Below are positions 25,819-34,863 of a DNA stretch of 64,000 nt, piece after piece; within the stretch, counting starts at the first letter, position 1; every line of letters begins with the position of its first letter. Under the pieces are notes generated by a model. That model did not search any database, was not told where the DNA came from, and saw only the letters and a list, made by a program, of their open reading frames with translations. The stretch spans positions 2,136,147-2,200,146 of the forward strand of contig NZ_RQJP01000001.1 in assembly GCF_003858645.1 (NCBI RefSeq), in the 5' to 3' direction. The stretch comes from Larkinella knui (GTDB lineage Bacteria > Bacteroidota > Bacteroidia > Cytophagales > Spirosomataceae). The position numbers were made by a program, and so were the translations under genes.

Positions 25819-28800
25819 CTAACCGAGTTCAATCACCCAATCGTCCTGCACAACCACCATGCCCTCTTTCAGAATCACCTGCTTGACGGTTCCGGCTTTG
25901 GGAGCGGCCACGATGCTTTCCATTTTCATGGCTTCAATTACAAACAACGGCTGGTTCTTGGTGATCACATCACCCGGTTTTACCAATATTTTCGTCAGGC
26001 GGCCCTGCAACGGAGAACCCACATCGCCTTCCTTGCTGACTTTTGCATTCGCCTGAAAATCAACTTTCTGCGACTTATCCCGCACCTGAACCTGGCGGCT
26101 TTGACCATTGAGTTCAAACGTAACCATCCGATTGCCCTGCTCATCGGGTTCCGAAACGTAGAGCAGCCGCACGAGAATGTTTTTACCCTCGTCGATTTCA
26201 ATCAGAATTTCCTCATTTTCTTTCAGGCCGTATAAAAATGCCGGAGTCGGAATGATGCTGACGTCGCCGTGTTCTTCGATGGCTTTGTAATATTCCTCGT
26301 ATACTTTCGGATACATCTGGTACGAGAGGTAATCCAGAAAACCGTCGTTCTGCGGAAATTTCTCTTCAAATTTCTTGAAGTCTTCCTCAAAATTGATCGG
26401 GCTCAGTTTTTCGTTCGGGCGACCGGTCAGCGGTTCTTCACCCTTCAGAACGATCTCCTGAATTTCGTGCGGGAAACCGCCATAGGGTTGGCCGAGTTCA
26501 CCCTTGAAAAACCCTTTTACGGATTCCGGAAACGAAAGCGATGCGCCCCGTTTCAACACGTCTTCGGCGGTCAGGTTGTTCGATGTCATGAACAAAGCCA
26601 TGTCACCCACTACTTTTGACGAGGGCGTCACCTTGACAATATCTCCGAACAACTGATTGACAATCACGTAGTTTTTCTTGAGTGTTTCAAATTTATCACC
26701 CAGGCCCAGCGCAATCGACTGCGGTTTCAGGTTTGAATATTGACCACCCGGAATTTCATTCTGATATACTTCCGCGCTACCGGCTTTCATGCCCGACTCG
26801 AACGGATAATACCATTCGCGAACATCTTCCCAGTAGTTCGAATAGGCATTCAGGGAGTTCAGGTCGATTGCACTTTCGCGCTCGTGACCCTGCAACATCG
26901 CCACAACCGAGTTGAAATTAGGCTGTGAAGTCAAGCCCGACAAGGCCCCCAGCGCACAGTCGATAATATCGACGCCGGAGTCGACGGCTTTTAAATACGT
27001 CGCGGCCTGAATCGACGAGGTGTCGTGCGTATGCAGGTGAATGGGAATGCTGACGGCTTGCTTTAACTCACGAACCAGCACTTCGGCGGCCAGCGGTTTC
27101 AGCAAACCGGCCATATCTTTAATTGCCAGCAGGTGAGCCCCTTCGTCCTCGAGTTGGCGGGCCATATCGAGGTAATATTGTAGCGTGTATTTTTTCTGAT
27201 CCGGAGCCAGCATGTCGCCGGTGTAACAAATCGCGGCTTCAGCCAGCGCATCGGTTCGCTCACGCACAGCCCGGATGCTGACCTTCATGGCTTCGACCCA
27301 GTTCAGCGAGTCAAAAATCCGAAAAACGTCGATGCCGGTTTCCCACGATTTTTCAACGAATTTCTCAATCAGGTTGTCCGGATACGCCGAATAGCCCACG
27401 GCATTGGAGCCCCGAAACAGCATCTGCAAGAGCATATTGGGCATGGCTTCGCGGAATTTCTTCAGACGCGTCCACGGGTTTTCGTGCAAAAACCGCATGG
27501 CAACATCGAACGTGGCTCCTCCCCAAACTTCCATCGAGAATAATTCCGGATGGTTTTTGGCAAAGCCTTCGGCCACATTCAGCAAATCCTGCGTCCGAAC
27601 CCGGGTTGCCAGTAGCGATTGATGGCCATCGCGGAAAGTCGTGTCGGTATACAAAACCGGCTTCTGATCGCGTACCCACTCGACGAATTTTTCCCGGCCC
27701 AGTTCCGTCAAACGGTCTTTATTGCCTTTGGGATAAGCTCCATACTGGTCAAAAATCGGAATAACCGGCGTCCGGAATTTCTGGGCCGGGCCTTTCGATC
27801 CCGGTTTCACTTTCACTTCCGGGTTGCCGTTGACGATCACATCCGCCAGGTAATTCAAGGCGCGCGTTGAACGGTCTTTCGGTTTGCGAAGATCGAACAG
27901 TTCAGGATGGTTCTCGATAAATGAAACCCGGGCGTCACCGGCCTGGAAAATCGGGTGGTCGATCACGTTCATCAGGAACGGGATGTTGGTTTTCACGCCC
28001 CGAATCCGGAATTCGACCAGTGCTCTTTTCAGCCGCTGGGTAGCCCCCCGGAGCGTCCGGCCCCGCGCCGAAACCTTCACAATCATCGAATCGAAATACG
28101 GCGAAATTTTCACACCGGGATACGAACTTCCTTCGTCGAGCCGGATGCCAAAACCGGCGGCATTGCGGTAAGCGATGATCGTTCCAAAGTCGGGCCGGAA
28201 ACCGTTGGCCGGGTCTTCGGTCGTAATCCGGCACTGAATGGCGTATCCATTGAGCGGAATTTCGTCCTGGTGGTTGATGTAAATGCCGTTGTCCGACAAT
28301 TTATAGCCCATCGCCACCAAGATCTGCGTCCGCACCAGGTCGATACCCGTCACTTCTTCCGTGATGGTGTGCTCGACCTGAATCCGCGGATTCACCTCGA
28401 TAAAGTAGATATTTTCCTGCTTATCGACCAGGAACTCCACCGTACCGGCATTGGAGTAATTGGCCTGGCGACCAATTTTCAGGGCGTATTCGTAGAGCTT
28501 GTTTTTAGTCTGCTGTTTTAGCCCAAACGATGGCGCAACTTCGACAACCTTCTGAAAACGACGCTGAACGGAGCAATCCCGTTCGTATAAGTGAACAATA
28601 TTCCCGTGCGTATCGCCGAGCAACTGGACTTCAATGTGCTTGGGGTCGATGACGAATTTTTCCAAAAAGATCGTGTCATCCCCAAAGGCATTCCGGGCTT
28701 CGTTGCGGGCTTCGTTGAATGATTTTTCAAACTCCTCTTCCTGCCGAACCACGCGCATACCGCGCCCTCCCCCACCGGCCACGGCTTTGATCATCACCGG

Positions 28801-29280
28801 AAAACCGATTCGCTTCGCTTCCGATAGAGCAACGGCGTAGTCCGATATATCGATCCGGCTGTCAGGTATCATCGGTACGTCAGCCGTAGTCGCCAGGTTT
28901 TTAGCCCGCACTTTATCACCCAGCGCTTCCATTGCTTCGGGCGTTGGTCCAACGAAGATGATTCCTTCTTCCCGACACCGGCGCGCCAAGGTTACATTCT
29001 CCGACAAAAAACCGTAGCCGGGATGAATGGCGTCGATTTTTTTATGTTTTGCCAGTTGAATGATGCCTTCAATGTTCAGATAGGGTTTCAGCGGTTCATC
29101 ATCGCGACCAATCTGGTAGGCTTCATCGGCTTTGTAGCGGTGAAGCGAGTAGCGGTCTTCGTAGGTGTAAACGGCGACGGTGGTGATTCCTAACTCGGTG
29201 GCGGCCCGCATGATGCGGATGGCGATTTCGCCCCGGTTGGCGACGAGCAGGCGTTTAATCGGGCGAATGTAATCTTTCAT
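25819..29280 (-). CDS. pyc: Pyruvate carboxylase
   Basis: A 1,153-residue single-chain biotin enzyme that carboxylates pyruvate to oxaloacetate to refill the TCA cycle. The biotin carboxylase domain opens with KRLLVANRGEIAIRIMRAA and has the ATP loop AVAGGGGRGMRVV. The carboxyltransferase domain has TDTTFRDGHQSLLATRVRT and the metal-site HLHTHDTSS. A conserved PYC domain and a biotinyl domain with VIEAMKME (biotin on Lys) end the protein. Length and order match the alpha4 type. The ATG at 29280 was chosen because the three codons upstream are not conserved in the family. Confidence 0.96.
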   Translation of the reverse strand: MKDYIRPIKRLLVANRGEIAIRIMRAATELGITTVAVYTYEDRYSLHRYKADEAYQIGRDDEPLKPYLNIEGIIQLAKHKKIDAIHPGYGFLSENVTLARRCREEGIIFVGPTPEAMEALGDKVRAKNLATTADVPMIPDSRIDISDYAVALSEAKRIGFPVMIKAVAGGGGRGMRVVRQEEEFEKSFNEARNEARNAFGDDTIFLEKFVIDPKHIEVQLLGDTHGNIVHLYERDCSVQRRFQKVVEVAPSFGLKQQTKNKLYEYALKIGRQANYSNAGTVEFLVDKQENIYFIEVNPRIQVEHTITEEVTGIDLVRTQILVAMGYKLSDNGIYINHQDEIPLNGYAIQCRITTEDPANGFRPDFGTIIAYRNAAGFGIRLDEGSSYPGVKISPYFDSMIVKVSARGRTLRGATQRLKRALVEFRIRGVKTNIPFLMNVIDHPIFQAGDARVSFIENHPELFDLRKPKDRSTRALNYLADVIVNGNPEVKVKPGSKGPAQKFRTPVIPIFDQYGAYPKGNKDRLTELGREKFVEWVRDQKPVLYTDTTFRDGHQSLLATRVRTQDLLNVAEGFAKNHPELFSMEVWGGATFDVAMRFLHENPWTRLKKFREAMPNMLLQMLFRGSNAVGYSAYPDNLIEKFVEKSWETGIDVFRIFDSLNWVEAMKVSIRAVRERTDALAEAAICYTGDMLAPDQKKYTLQYYLDMARQLEDEGAHLLAIKDMAGLLKPLAAEVLVRELKQAVSIPIHLHTHDTSSIQAATYLKAVDSGVDIIDCALGALSGLTSQPNFNSVVAMLQGHERESAIDLNSLNAYSNYWEDVREWYYPFESGMKAGSAEVYQNEIPGGQYSNLKPQSIALGLGDKFETLKKNYVIVNQLFGDIVKVTPSSKVVGDMALFMTSNNLTAEDVLKRGASLSFPESVKGFFKGELGQPYGGFPHEIQEIVLKGEEPLTGRPNEKLSPINFEEDFKKFEEKFPQNDGFLDYLSYQMYPKVYEEYYKAIEEHGDVSIIPTPAFLYGLKENEEILIEIDEGKNILVRLLYVSEPDEQGNRMVTFELNGQSRQVQVRDKSQKVDFQANAKVSKEGDVGSPLQGRLTKILVKPGDVITKNQPLFVIEAMKMESIVAAPKAGTVKQVILKEGMVVVQDDWVIELG

Positions 29281-29687
29281 GTGTCCCAAAAAAAGCAGGA
29301 TGGGTTTTTGAAACTGGTGAACAATGCAGCAAGTTTATTGAAAAGTTTGTAAAAATCAGGTTTTACCGAAGGTTCATCGGAAAAGCATGGTTTTTCGTGA
29401 AATATTACATCTTTACAAGTTTCATCGTCGGGTACAGATCAGTTGATAGAAAATCGCCCTTTCCCGTAAAATAGGGTTCATTAATCTACTTCTTTTTTTC
29501 ATTAGAAACTTAAAATCATCGCAGTGATAAAGAAAATGACTCGCTTTCAATGCTGCTTTAGTCGTTGTACTAGCGCAATCGCCCGTGTTTAAAAATTTCC
29601 CGGGCCGTTGGATTACTATTTCTTGTTTATGATCGCCATGGCTTAAAAATTGAGGAGATTACCTTCAAGCGCCTAATTCTTAACTCT
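29281..29687. other. Intergenic stretch upstream of pyc
   Basis: No convincing gene, RNA or strong promoter motif is seen in these 407 bases. The region is AT-rich and its last part (29672-29687) carries one copy of the attcttaactct-type low-complexity arm directly before the next start codon. Confidence 0.5.
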
Positions 29688-29939
29688 ATGTGGCTTTACA
29701 TCTCCCTCCTGTCTTCGCATGGAGAAAAGTTTACGGTCAAACTTTATTCCACGGAGATTGAGCATCAAATGGAGTTGATCAATCAATTTTTCGTAGCTGA
29801 CTTTAAAATGATCAGTGCTTTCCTCATCGATAGGGAGGGAAAACGGACGGACTTACCCCTGGAAGCTTTTGATGGAAAACCGATTGCCGATTCGATGAAT
29901 AACTTAACAACGGAGTATTTGCAGGTTTTAAACTCCTAG
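29688..29939 (+). CDS. Small hypothetical protein
   Basis: An 83-residue soluble, slightly acidic protein (LYISLLSSHGEKFTVKLYST; DFKMISAFLIDREGKRTDLP; LEAFDGKPIADSMNNLTTEY). No signal, membrane helix or known motif. It looks like a compact alpha/beta protein and has codon use like its neighbours. Its ATG follows the low-complexity arm directly. Function unknown. Confidence 0.5.
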   Translation: MWLYISLLSSHGEKFTVKLYSTEIEHQMELINQFFVADFKMISAFLIDREGKRTDLPLEAFDGKPIADSMNNLTTEYLQVLNS

Positions 29940-30002
29940 TTACCGACGGTATAAAGGTGGGCAGCGGCCCGGTTATCGACCAACCGCTGCCCGGTTCAAT
30001 TC

Positions 30003-31388
30003 TTAAACCTTCACCAATTTCCAGCGTCCCCGGCGGAACACCAAAACCGCAATCACCGCCAGCAAGGATTCACTGATGGCCACCGACCAGAACACGCCTT
30101 CGGGTCCCCATCCGGCCGTCTCGGCCAGCAAATAGGCCAGCGGTATTTCAATCACCCAGAAACAGACCATGTTGATGAGCGTGGGCGTTCGGGTGTCACC
30201 TGCCCCGTTTAACGCCTGACTAATCACCATACCGTAGGCAAAAAAGACGTAGCCTAAACAGAATATCCGCAGACATTGTACGGCAATCTCAACCACCCTG
30301 GGGTCCCGGTTGAATAGACCAACAATCTGGGTTGCTCCGGTATAAAACAAAATACCGACACCCAGCAGAAACAGCATGTTGCAAAAAGCCGCCCGCCAGG
30401 CCGACGTCTCGGCGCGCTCGGGTTGTCCTGCCCCCAGATTCTGGCCAACGAGCGTTGCTGCCGCGTTGGCCATTCCCCACGACGGCATGATCGTGAATAT
30501 CATGATCCGGATGGCAATGGTGTATCCGGCCACGACATCGCTGCCGAACGTCGACAATATACGCGTCAGGAATACCCAACTGGCCGAACCCACCAGAAAC
30601 TGAGCCGTTCCACCGGCAGCCAATCCGAGCAGGTTCCGGATGATGGCGGTATGCGGTTTGAAATCAGCCGCGTGAACTTGCACAATCCGGCCATTTCGCA
30701 TGAGGCTATACCACTGATAAACCGCGCCCGCCGAACGACCAATGGTGGTTGCAAAAGCCGAACCAATGACACCCATTTCGGGCACAGGTCCCCACCCGAA
30801 AATGAAAATGGGGCACAGCACGATATTCAGGCCGTTGGCCAGCCAGAGTGAGCGCATAGCCGTGGAAGCTTCACCGGCACCCCGTAAACAACCACTCAAC
30901 GTATACAGGAGAATGATAGCGGGCGAACTGGCAAAGATCAATCGTGTAAAGCCGGAACCCCGGGCAATAAGTTGTGCATCGGCGCCCATCAGCCGCAAAA
31001 TATCCTCCGCAAATACCGCCCCCGGAATACCGATCAGGAGCGCTACCACAATGGAAACGAGAATAACCTGCGCCACCGATTTGCCGGCTTCACGGGCATT
31101 GCCTTCGCCCACCCGGCGGGACACCAAAGCTGTGGCTGCCGTACTCAATCCGATAGCAATGGAATAGACAATGGTCAGAACTGACTCGGTCAGGCCAACC
31201 GTGGCCACGGCTTCCGTACTGATTTTAGCAACAAAGAAAACATCGACAACCGCGAAAAGGGATTCCATCACCATCTCCAGCACCATCGGAACCGACAGCA
31301 TGAAAATGGCCCGGTTGATACTACCGGAGGTATAATGGTTTTCTGTACCGCGTAATGCGGCTAGTAACAGGCGAATAAATTTCGTCAT
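30003..31388 (-). CDS. MATE-family multidrug/Na+ antiporter
   Basis: A 461-residue inner-membrane protein with 12 predicted helices in two MATE halves. Signature parts are LSVPMVLEMVMESLFAVVDV at the first helix, RRVGEGNAREAGKSVAQVIL, and the repeated GQNLGAGQPERAETSAWRAA in the second half. It exports cationic drugs or metabolites with Na+ or H+. The ATG at 31388 was chosen; the longer frame adds a stretch not found in the family. Upstream (31467-31487) is a small inverted repeat, tcaatc...gattga, that could be a repressor site, without other support. Confidence 0.9.
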   Translation of the reverse strand: MTKFIRLLLAALRGTENHYTSGSINRAIFMLSVPMVLEMVMESLFAVVDVFFVAKISTEAVATVGLTESVLTIVYSIAIGLSTAATALVSRRVGEGNAREAGKSVAQVILVSIVVALLIGIPGAVFAEDILRLMGADAQLIARGSGFTRLIFASSPAIILLYTLSGCLRGAGEASTAMRSLWLANGLNIVLCPIFIFGWGPVPEMGVIGSAFATTIGRSAGAVYQWYSLMRNGRIVQVHAADFKPHTAIIRNLLGLAAGGTAQFLVGSASWVFLTRILSTFGSDVVAGYTIAIRIMIFTIMPSWGMANAAATLVGQNLGAGQPERAETSAWRAAFCNMLFLLGVGILFYTGATQIVGLFNRDPRVVEIAVQCLRIFCLGYVFFAYGMVISQALNGAGDTRTPTLINMVCFWVIEIPLAYLLAETAGWGPEGVFWSVAISESLLAVIAVLVFRRGRWKLVKV

Positions 31389-31619
31389 GGATGAAAGAAA
31401 GAGTAAACAGGCGACAGAATCGCCGTGTAGTAAAACAGCTTGAATAGGAAATTTCAGACCGGCGGTCAATCAGACCGGGCGATTGAATCAGACGTGGAGG
31501 GGCCCGTTAAAGGGTAGCGGTGTTCATCGGCTTTGAGCTTTGAGACTGCAAATGTACGGAAAGATTCCGGCCAAAAAAGAAGGGTTGAGCAAACGGTATT
31601 TTTTTTGAAATTTTTTTGT

Positions 31620-31627
31620 TAAATTTG
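31620..31627 (+). promoter_or_regulatory. Predicted hflX promoter (-7 box)
   Basis: TAAATTTG is an exact TAnnTTTG match after a T-rich stretch. Transcription would begin near 31634, giving an hflX leader of about 205 bases that contains the 13-codon reading frame. Confidence 0.65.
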
Positions 31628-31649
31628 CACTGCTTAAAGTAGTACGCCC

Positions 31650-31691
31650 ATGAATAGTTCTGCCGATTTCGGCCCCTTCCGCTTCTTCTAA
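31650..31691 (+). CDS. Putative 13-residue leader peptide upstream of hflX
   Basis: The frame reads MNSSADFGPFRFF followed by TAA. It starts about 16 bases after the predicted transcription start, is rich in Phe (four of 13), and ends in FRFF. Downstream the leader can fold into nested hairpins before the hflX start. Leader-peptide control is established for some hflX-type genes in Firmicutes (antibiotic-responsive attenuation of hflXr in Listeria); that it works the same way here is inference. Confidence 0.45.
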   Translation: MNSSADFGPFRFF

Positions 31692-31742
31692 AAAACCGTT
31701 TGTGTATTCTGCGGTTGTAATTCTTATTCCCATTAGTAAATT

Positions 31743-31822
31743 AAGGTTTTTGAACCAGCTACGACTGGATTGCCGGAGTGTTTCTTGCGCGGCAAAGGTC
31801 CCAAAAGCTCGTTCAGAACCTT
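31743..31822 (+). promoter_or_regulatory. Structured hflX leader RNA
   Basis: aaggtttttgaaccagc (31743-31759) pairs imperfectly with gctcgttcagaacctt (31807-31822), enclosing a second hairpin, ttgccg/cggcaa (31770-31775 and 31790-31795). The structure lies between the leader peptide and the hflX start, as expected for a translation-sensitive switch. Confidence 0.4.
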
Positions 31823-31839
31823 TGTAAATCCATTCCATT

Positions 31840-33108
31840 ATGATTGAAAATCACAAACAGCCCGAAACCGCTGTCCTGGTGGCATTGGTAACTCAAAAGC
31901 AGTCGGCCGAAAAAACCCAGGAATACCTGGACGAACTGGCTTTTCTGGCCCAGACTCTGGGCGTGATTACCGTTAAATCGTTCGTACAGAAACTTGAACA
32001 ACCCGATACGCGAACCTACGTTGGAAAAGGGAAACTGGAGGAAATCAGTACGTTCGTGACTGAAAATCCGGTCGACATGGTCATTTTTGACGACGACTTG
32101 AAACCCTCGCAGGTTCGCAACCTCGAAGCGGCTTTTACCGACGTAAAAGTGCTGGACCGAAGTTTACTGATTCTGGATATATTCGCCATGCGGGCGCAAA
32201 CCGCCCAGGCCAAATTGCAGGTCGAACTGGCTCAGTATCAATATATGTATCCGCGTCTGACACGGATGTGGACCCACTTGAGCCGGATGAAAGCCGGTGT
32301 TGGTACGCGCGGGCCGGGTGAAAAAGAACTGGAAACCGACCGCCGGATTGTGCAGGACCGGATTGCTTTTCTGAAAGAGAAGCTGGAAAAAATTGATAAA
32401 CAGAGCTATACCCGCCGAAAAGAACGGGACCGGCTGGTGCGCGTATCGCTGGTTGGCTACACGAACGTGGGCAAATCGACGCTGATGCGGAGTTTGGCCA
32501 AAGTGGATGTTTTTGCCGAAAACAAGCTGTTTGCAACGGTCGATTCAACCGTTCGGAAGGTCGTGCTGGGTAATATTCCCTTTCTGCTGACGGACACCGT
32601 CGGTTTTATCCGGAAATTGCCCACCACGCTGATCGAGGCCTTTAAATCGACACTGGACGAGGTTCGCGAAGCCGATATTCTGTTGCATGTTGTGGATGTC
32701 TCGCACCCGTCTTTTGAGGAACACATTGGCGTTGTGAACGATATTTTGTCGGAAATTGGCGTCGGCGGAGAGGCCGGTGAAAAGCCGACGATTCTGGTTT
32801 TCAACAAGATAGACCAATTTGAACCGCGTGACGAGTGGATGCACCAGGAAGATGATTTTGACGACGATTTGCCGGTAGCGATTCGGAAGCAAACCGCACT
32901 CGATTATTTGAAAAAGACGTATTTGACCCAGAAAGCCGAACACGTAGTTTTCATTTCGGCAGAGACGCGCGAAAACATCGAAGAGTTGCGTAACTTGCTG
33001 TATGCCATGGTGAAAGAGAAGCATTATGCCATCTACCCCAACTGGCTGGATGTTCCGCTGAGCGACTGGGCTGAGCAAGCCAATGATACCGGTGATTTTG
33101 GTAAATAA
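31840..33108 (+). CDS. hflX: GTPase HflX, ribosome-rescue factor
   Basis: A 422-residue translational GTPase that binds the 50S subunit and splits stalled ribosomes. The N-terminal HflX domain contains TRTYVGKGKLEEIS and the glycine-rich GVGTRGPGEKELETDRR after a coiled linker. The G domain has G1 GYTNVGKS, G3 DTVGFI and G4 NKID. The C-terminal part carries an acidic insertion around residues 325-350. It sits under its own promoter with a long leader and is followed by a terminator and tRNA-Arg. Confidence 0.95.
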   Translation: MIENHKQPETAVLVALVTQKQSAEKTQEYLDELAFLAQTLGVITVKSFVQKLEQPDTRTYVGKGKLEEISTFVTENPVDMVIFDDDLKPSQVRNLEAAFTDVKVLDRSLLILDIFAMRAQTAQAKLQVELAQYQYMYPRLTRMWTHLSRMKAGVGTRGPGEKELETDRRIVQDRIAFLKEKLEKIDKQSYTRRKERDRLVRVSLVGYTNVGKSTLMRSLAKVDVFAENKLFATVDSTVRKVVLGNIPFLLTDTVGFIRKLPTTLIEAFKSTLDEVREADILLHVVDVSHPSFEEHIGVVNDILSEIGVGGEAGEKPTILVFNKIDQFEPRDEWMHQEDDFDDDLPVAIRKQTALDYLKKTYLTQKAEHVVFISAETRENIEELRNLLYAMVKEKHYAIYPNWLDVPLSDWAEQANDTGDFGK

Positions 33109-33147
33109 CAGATTTCTAAGCATTTTTGCGGAAAATACCCCAAGTCC

Positions 33148-33183
33148 AACCTGTAAGGTGTACCTGCCTTACAGGTTTTTTCT
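33148..33183 (+). terminator. hflX terminator
   Basis: A perfect 11-bp stem, aacctgtaagg and ccttacaggtt (33148-33158, 33167-33177), followed by a T run, ends at the base before tRNA-Arg. Confidence 0.9.
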
Positions 33184-33255
33184 GGTCTCATAGTTCAACG
33201 GATAGAATAGAAGTTTCCTAAACTTTAGATCTGGGTTCGATTCCCGGTGGGACCA
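33184..33255 (+). tRNA. tRNA-Arg (anticodon CCT)
   Basis: A full cloverleaf is visible: acceptor stem GGTCTCA/TGGGACC with one G-T pair, D arm GTTC...GAAT, anticodon stem GAAGT/ACTTT around loop TTCCTAA, and T arm CTGGG/CCCGG with TTCGATT. The anticodon CCT (33217-33219) reads AGG. The discriminator is A; the remaining CCA is not encoded. Confidence 0.93.
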
Positions 33256-33266
33256 CGAATATACCG

Positions 33267-33305
33267 AAAAAGTGCCTATACAGCTTGTATTGGCACTTTT
33301 TTTTA
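33267..33305 (+). terminator. Terminator after tRNA-Arg
   Basis: aaaaagtgcc (33267-33276) pairs with ggcacttttt (33292-33301), and a further T run follows. It lies 11 bases past the tRNA. Confidence 0.88.
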
Positions 33306-33429
33306 TTCCCCAGTTGTCACTTGTTATGGAATTGAGTTCAAAAGAGGTCAGAACATTGGCCTTTGACTGAATTGAATGAACCGTTTTTACGGTTTATCTC
33401 CTGCTTATCAAGTTAGACATCCTACCCGT

Positions 33430-33801
33430 TCATTCATTACCTTTTTCTTTGATGCTATCGGGGTTGAGATAAGGGAGTTGGTATTTTGGGGAAGAGATCA
33501 TATCACTCCACCGCCAGAACAAAAAAGGATCTTTTCTAAAAAGACGATACAAAACGGTATCAGATGGATGTTCATGCTTATAAGCATCGAATCTTCTCAC
33601 TACAGATTCATAGGTTCTGTGTTTTAGAGGCATCTCAAAATCCTCAAATCCACCCGATGGAGTGGCATACTGGTACGATTTAAATCCCTCAAGAAAGAGA
33701 ACAAAAAATGGCTTTACCGGTTGCGTGTTTGACAGGAAAATAAGGATTACCACCATTAAAAAGCGTTTCAACCTTGTATTTAATCGACGTAATCCAGTCA
33801 T
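33430..33801 (-). CDS. Hypothetical protein with N-terminal membrane helix
   Basis: A 123-residue protein with a basic head and one hydrophobic helix (FLMVVILIFLS, then PFFVLFLEGF), followed by an aromatic, charged domain (FEMPLKHRTYESVVRRFDAY, DTVLYRLFRKDPFLFWRWSD). No known family recognised. The composition looks like a real protein, whereas the overlapping plus-strand frame does not. It is the first gene of the AT-rich stretch after tRNA-Arg. Confidence 0.5.
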   Translation of the reverse strand: MTGLRRLNTRLKRFLMVVILIFLSNTQPVKPFFVLFLEGFKSYQYATPSGGFEDFEMPLKHRTYESVVRRFDAYKHEHPSDTVLYRLFRKDPFLFWRWSDMISSPKYQLPYLNPDSIKEKGNE

Positions 33802-33888
33802 TCCGCAAAATCAAAACGGTAGAAGTAAACTAAAAGGCCGGTCTGTATGACCCAACGTAGTTGGCTAGCTAGGTATTTAATCGGGGTT

Positions 33889-34428
33889 TTATTTAAAAAT
33901 GAAGTAACTGATAAAAATTACTAAGACAATATTTTGGACATTTAATTTGAAGTTTATCTGGCATACTATTGAAATCCTGACAACCAGATAAAACAGAAAT
34001 AAACCCGTAATTACCGGTAATGTGTAGAGCCCCCAACCCAGTAAACTGCTTATACGCCCTTCATCATTCGGATTAACAACGTTCATCACGCCGGCCAGTA
34101 TTCGCATGACTACCGGAGCCAATAAACACGGATATAAAAGCATGTCGCGACTCCGTTTCAGTTGATTATAAAAATAAATTGCCTGTACTACAGTAAAAAT
34201 CGGACCAGCGAGTGTGATCGGTATCTCATGCCAAGCTTGCACATAGACATGCCGAACGAAGTGAGCTGGATTTAAGTTCGGACTGAAATGTTCTCCCAGA
34301 AGTTCACTTGTAAGCCAGTGGGCGAACCAATGCAGAACAACCGTCCCAACTACCACTGCTGTTGTTAGCAGGCAATACGGCATATGCCAGACGGGTCTGA
34401 AAATTACTTTCGGTGGGATAGGATCCAT
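33889..34428 (-). CDS. Membrane protein resembling a degenerate M50-type peptidase
   Basis: A 179-residue protein with four or five hydrophobic helices. It has LHWFAHWLTSELLGE in the first helix, AGPIFTVVQAIYFY in the middle and NPNDEGRISSLLGWGLYTLP later. The order recalls M50-like membrane peptidases (HExxH, then a mid-protein GP, then N/D near the end). The expected Glu of HExxH is Phe here (HWFAH), so proteolysis is unlikely if the relation is real. This is a weak resemblance; function unknown. Confidence 0.55.
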   Translation of the reverse strand: MDPIPPKVIFRPVWHMPYCLLTTAVVVGTVVLHWFAHWLTSELLGEHFSPNLNPAHFVRHVYVQAWHEIPITLAGPIFTVVQAIYFYNQLKRSRDMLLYPCLLAPVVMRILAGVMNVVNPNDEGRISSLLGWGLYTLPVITGLFLFYLVVRISIVCQINFKLNVQNIVLVIFISYFIFK

Positions 34429-34863
34429 GTCATTTTTTTATATCCCCGGCCAGGAGTTCGCCAGCGTCGTGTCCAAAGTACACAAAATCCCTTATTCAAT
34501 TTGACGAGTCCCCTTCTTAATTTTCTAACTCAGATTGAGGATAAGGCTGAAACTGTAGTATCATTTTCAGGGCCGTTCCCTTATTACCGGCACGATCATC
34601 CACCACCCTTTTAATTACCTGGTTTCAACCAGTGACTTTGTTACTAAAGCAACATGACGATAATGGTTAAAATGGCCCGGCGCTTAGGTTGGGCCATTTT
34701 TTATGCCGACATCAGACTGTATTAAGGTGGACCGTTCTCTTACTTGTTTTTTAATTGTTTCGGTTTCTAACCCGCACTTTTTTCTTTACCAGCCGTTTCG
34801 TAGCCTTCTTTATCTGCAAAATATCCGTTTATTTGGTAGACCATTGTATTCCAGAATTCAATT
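34429..34863. other. AT-rich stretch with a possible decayed small gene
   Basis: On the plus strand an ATG at 34427 begins FYIPGQEFASVVSKVHKIPY and stops after 25 codons; another frame then reads LLNFLTQIEDKAETVVSFSG up to about 34614. Joining them needs frameshifts. A clear terminator at 34669-34702 follows, as if a gene once ended here. The rest holds nothing I can name. Confidence 0.25.
34669..34702 (+). terminator. Terminator in the accessory stretch
   Basis: aaaatggccc (34669-34678) pairs with gggccatttt (34691-34700), followed by T. No intact upstream plus-strand gene is seen, supporting decay of one. Confidence 0.65.

Noticed and set aside
31650..31691. Similarity of the FRFF peptide to the E. 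coli phenylalanyl-tRNA synthetase leader
   Set aside because: The match is only a few residues and the downstream gene is hflX, not pheST. It was not used to assign function.
31524..31838. A 104-codon minus-strand frame across the hflX leader
   Set aside because: It overlaps the promoter and leader of hflX on the other strand and has no recognisable protein character.
33376..33627. Plus-strand frame overlapping the hypothetical gene after tRNA-Arg
   Set aside because: The minus-strand frame has a coherent membrane helix and domain; the plus-strand one does not.
34427..34614. Frameshifted small gene
   Set aside because: Two frames look partly protein-like, but joining them needs two shifts and no family can be named; noted only as a possible decayed gene.
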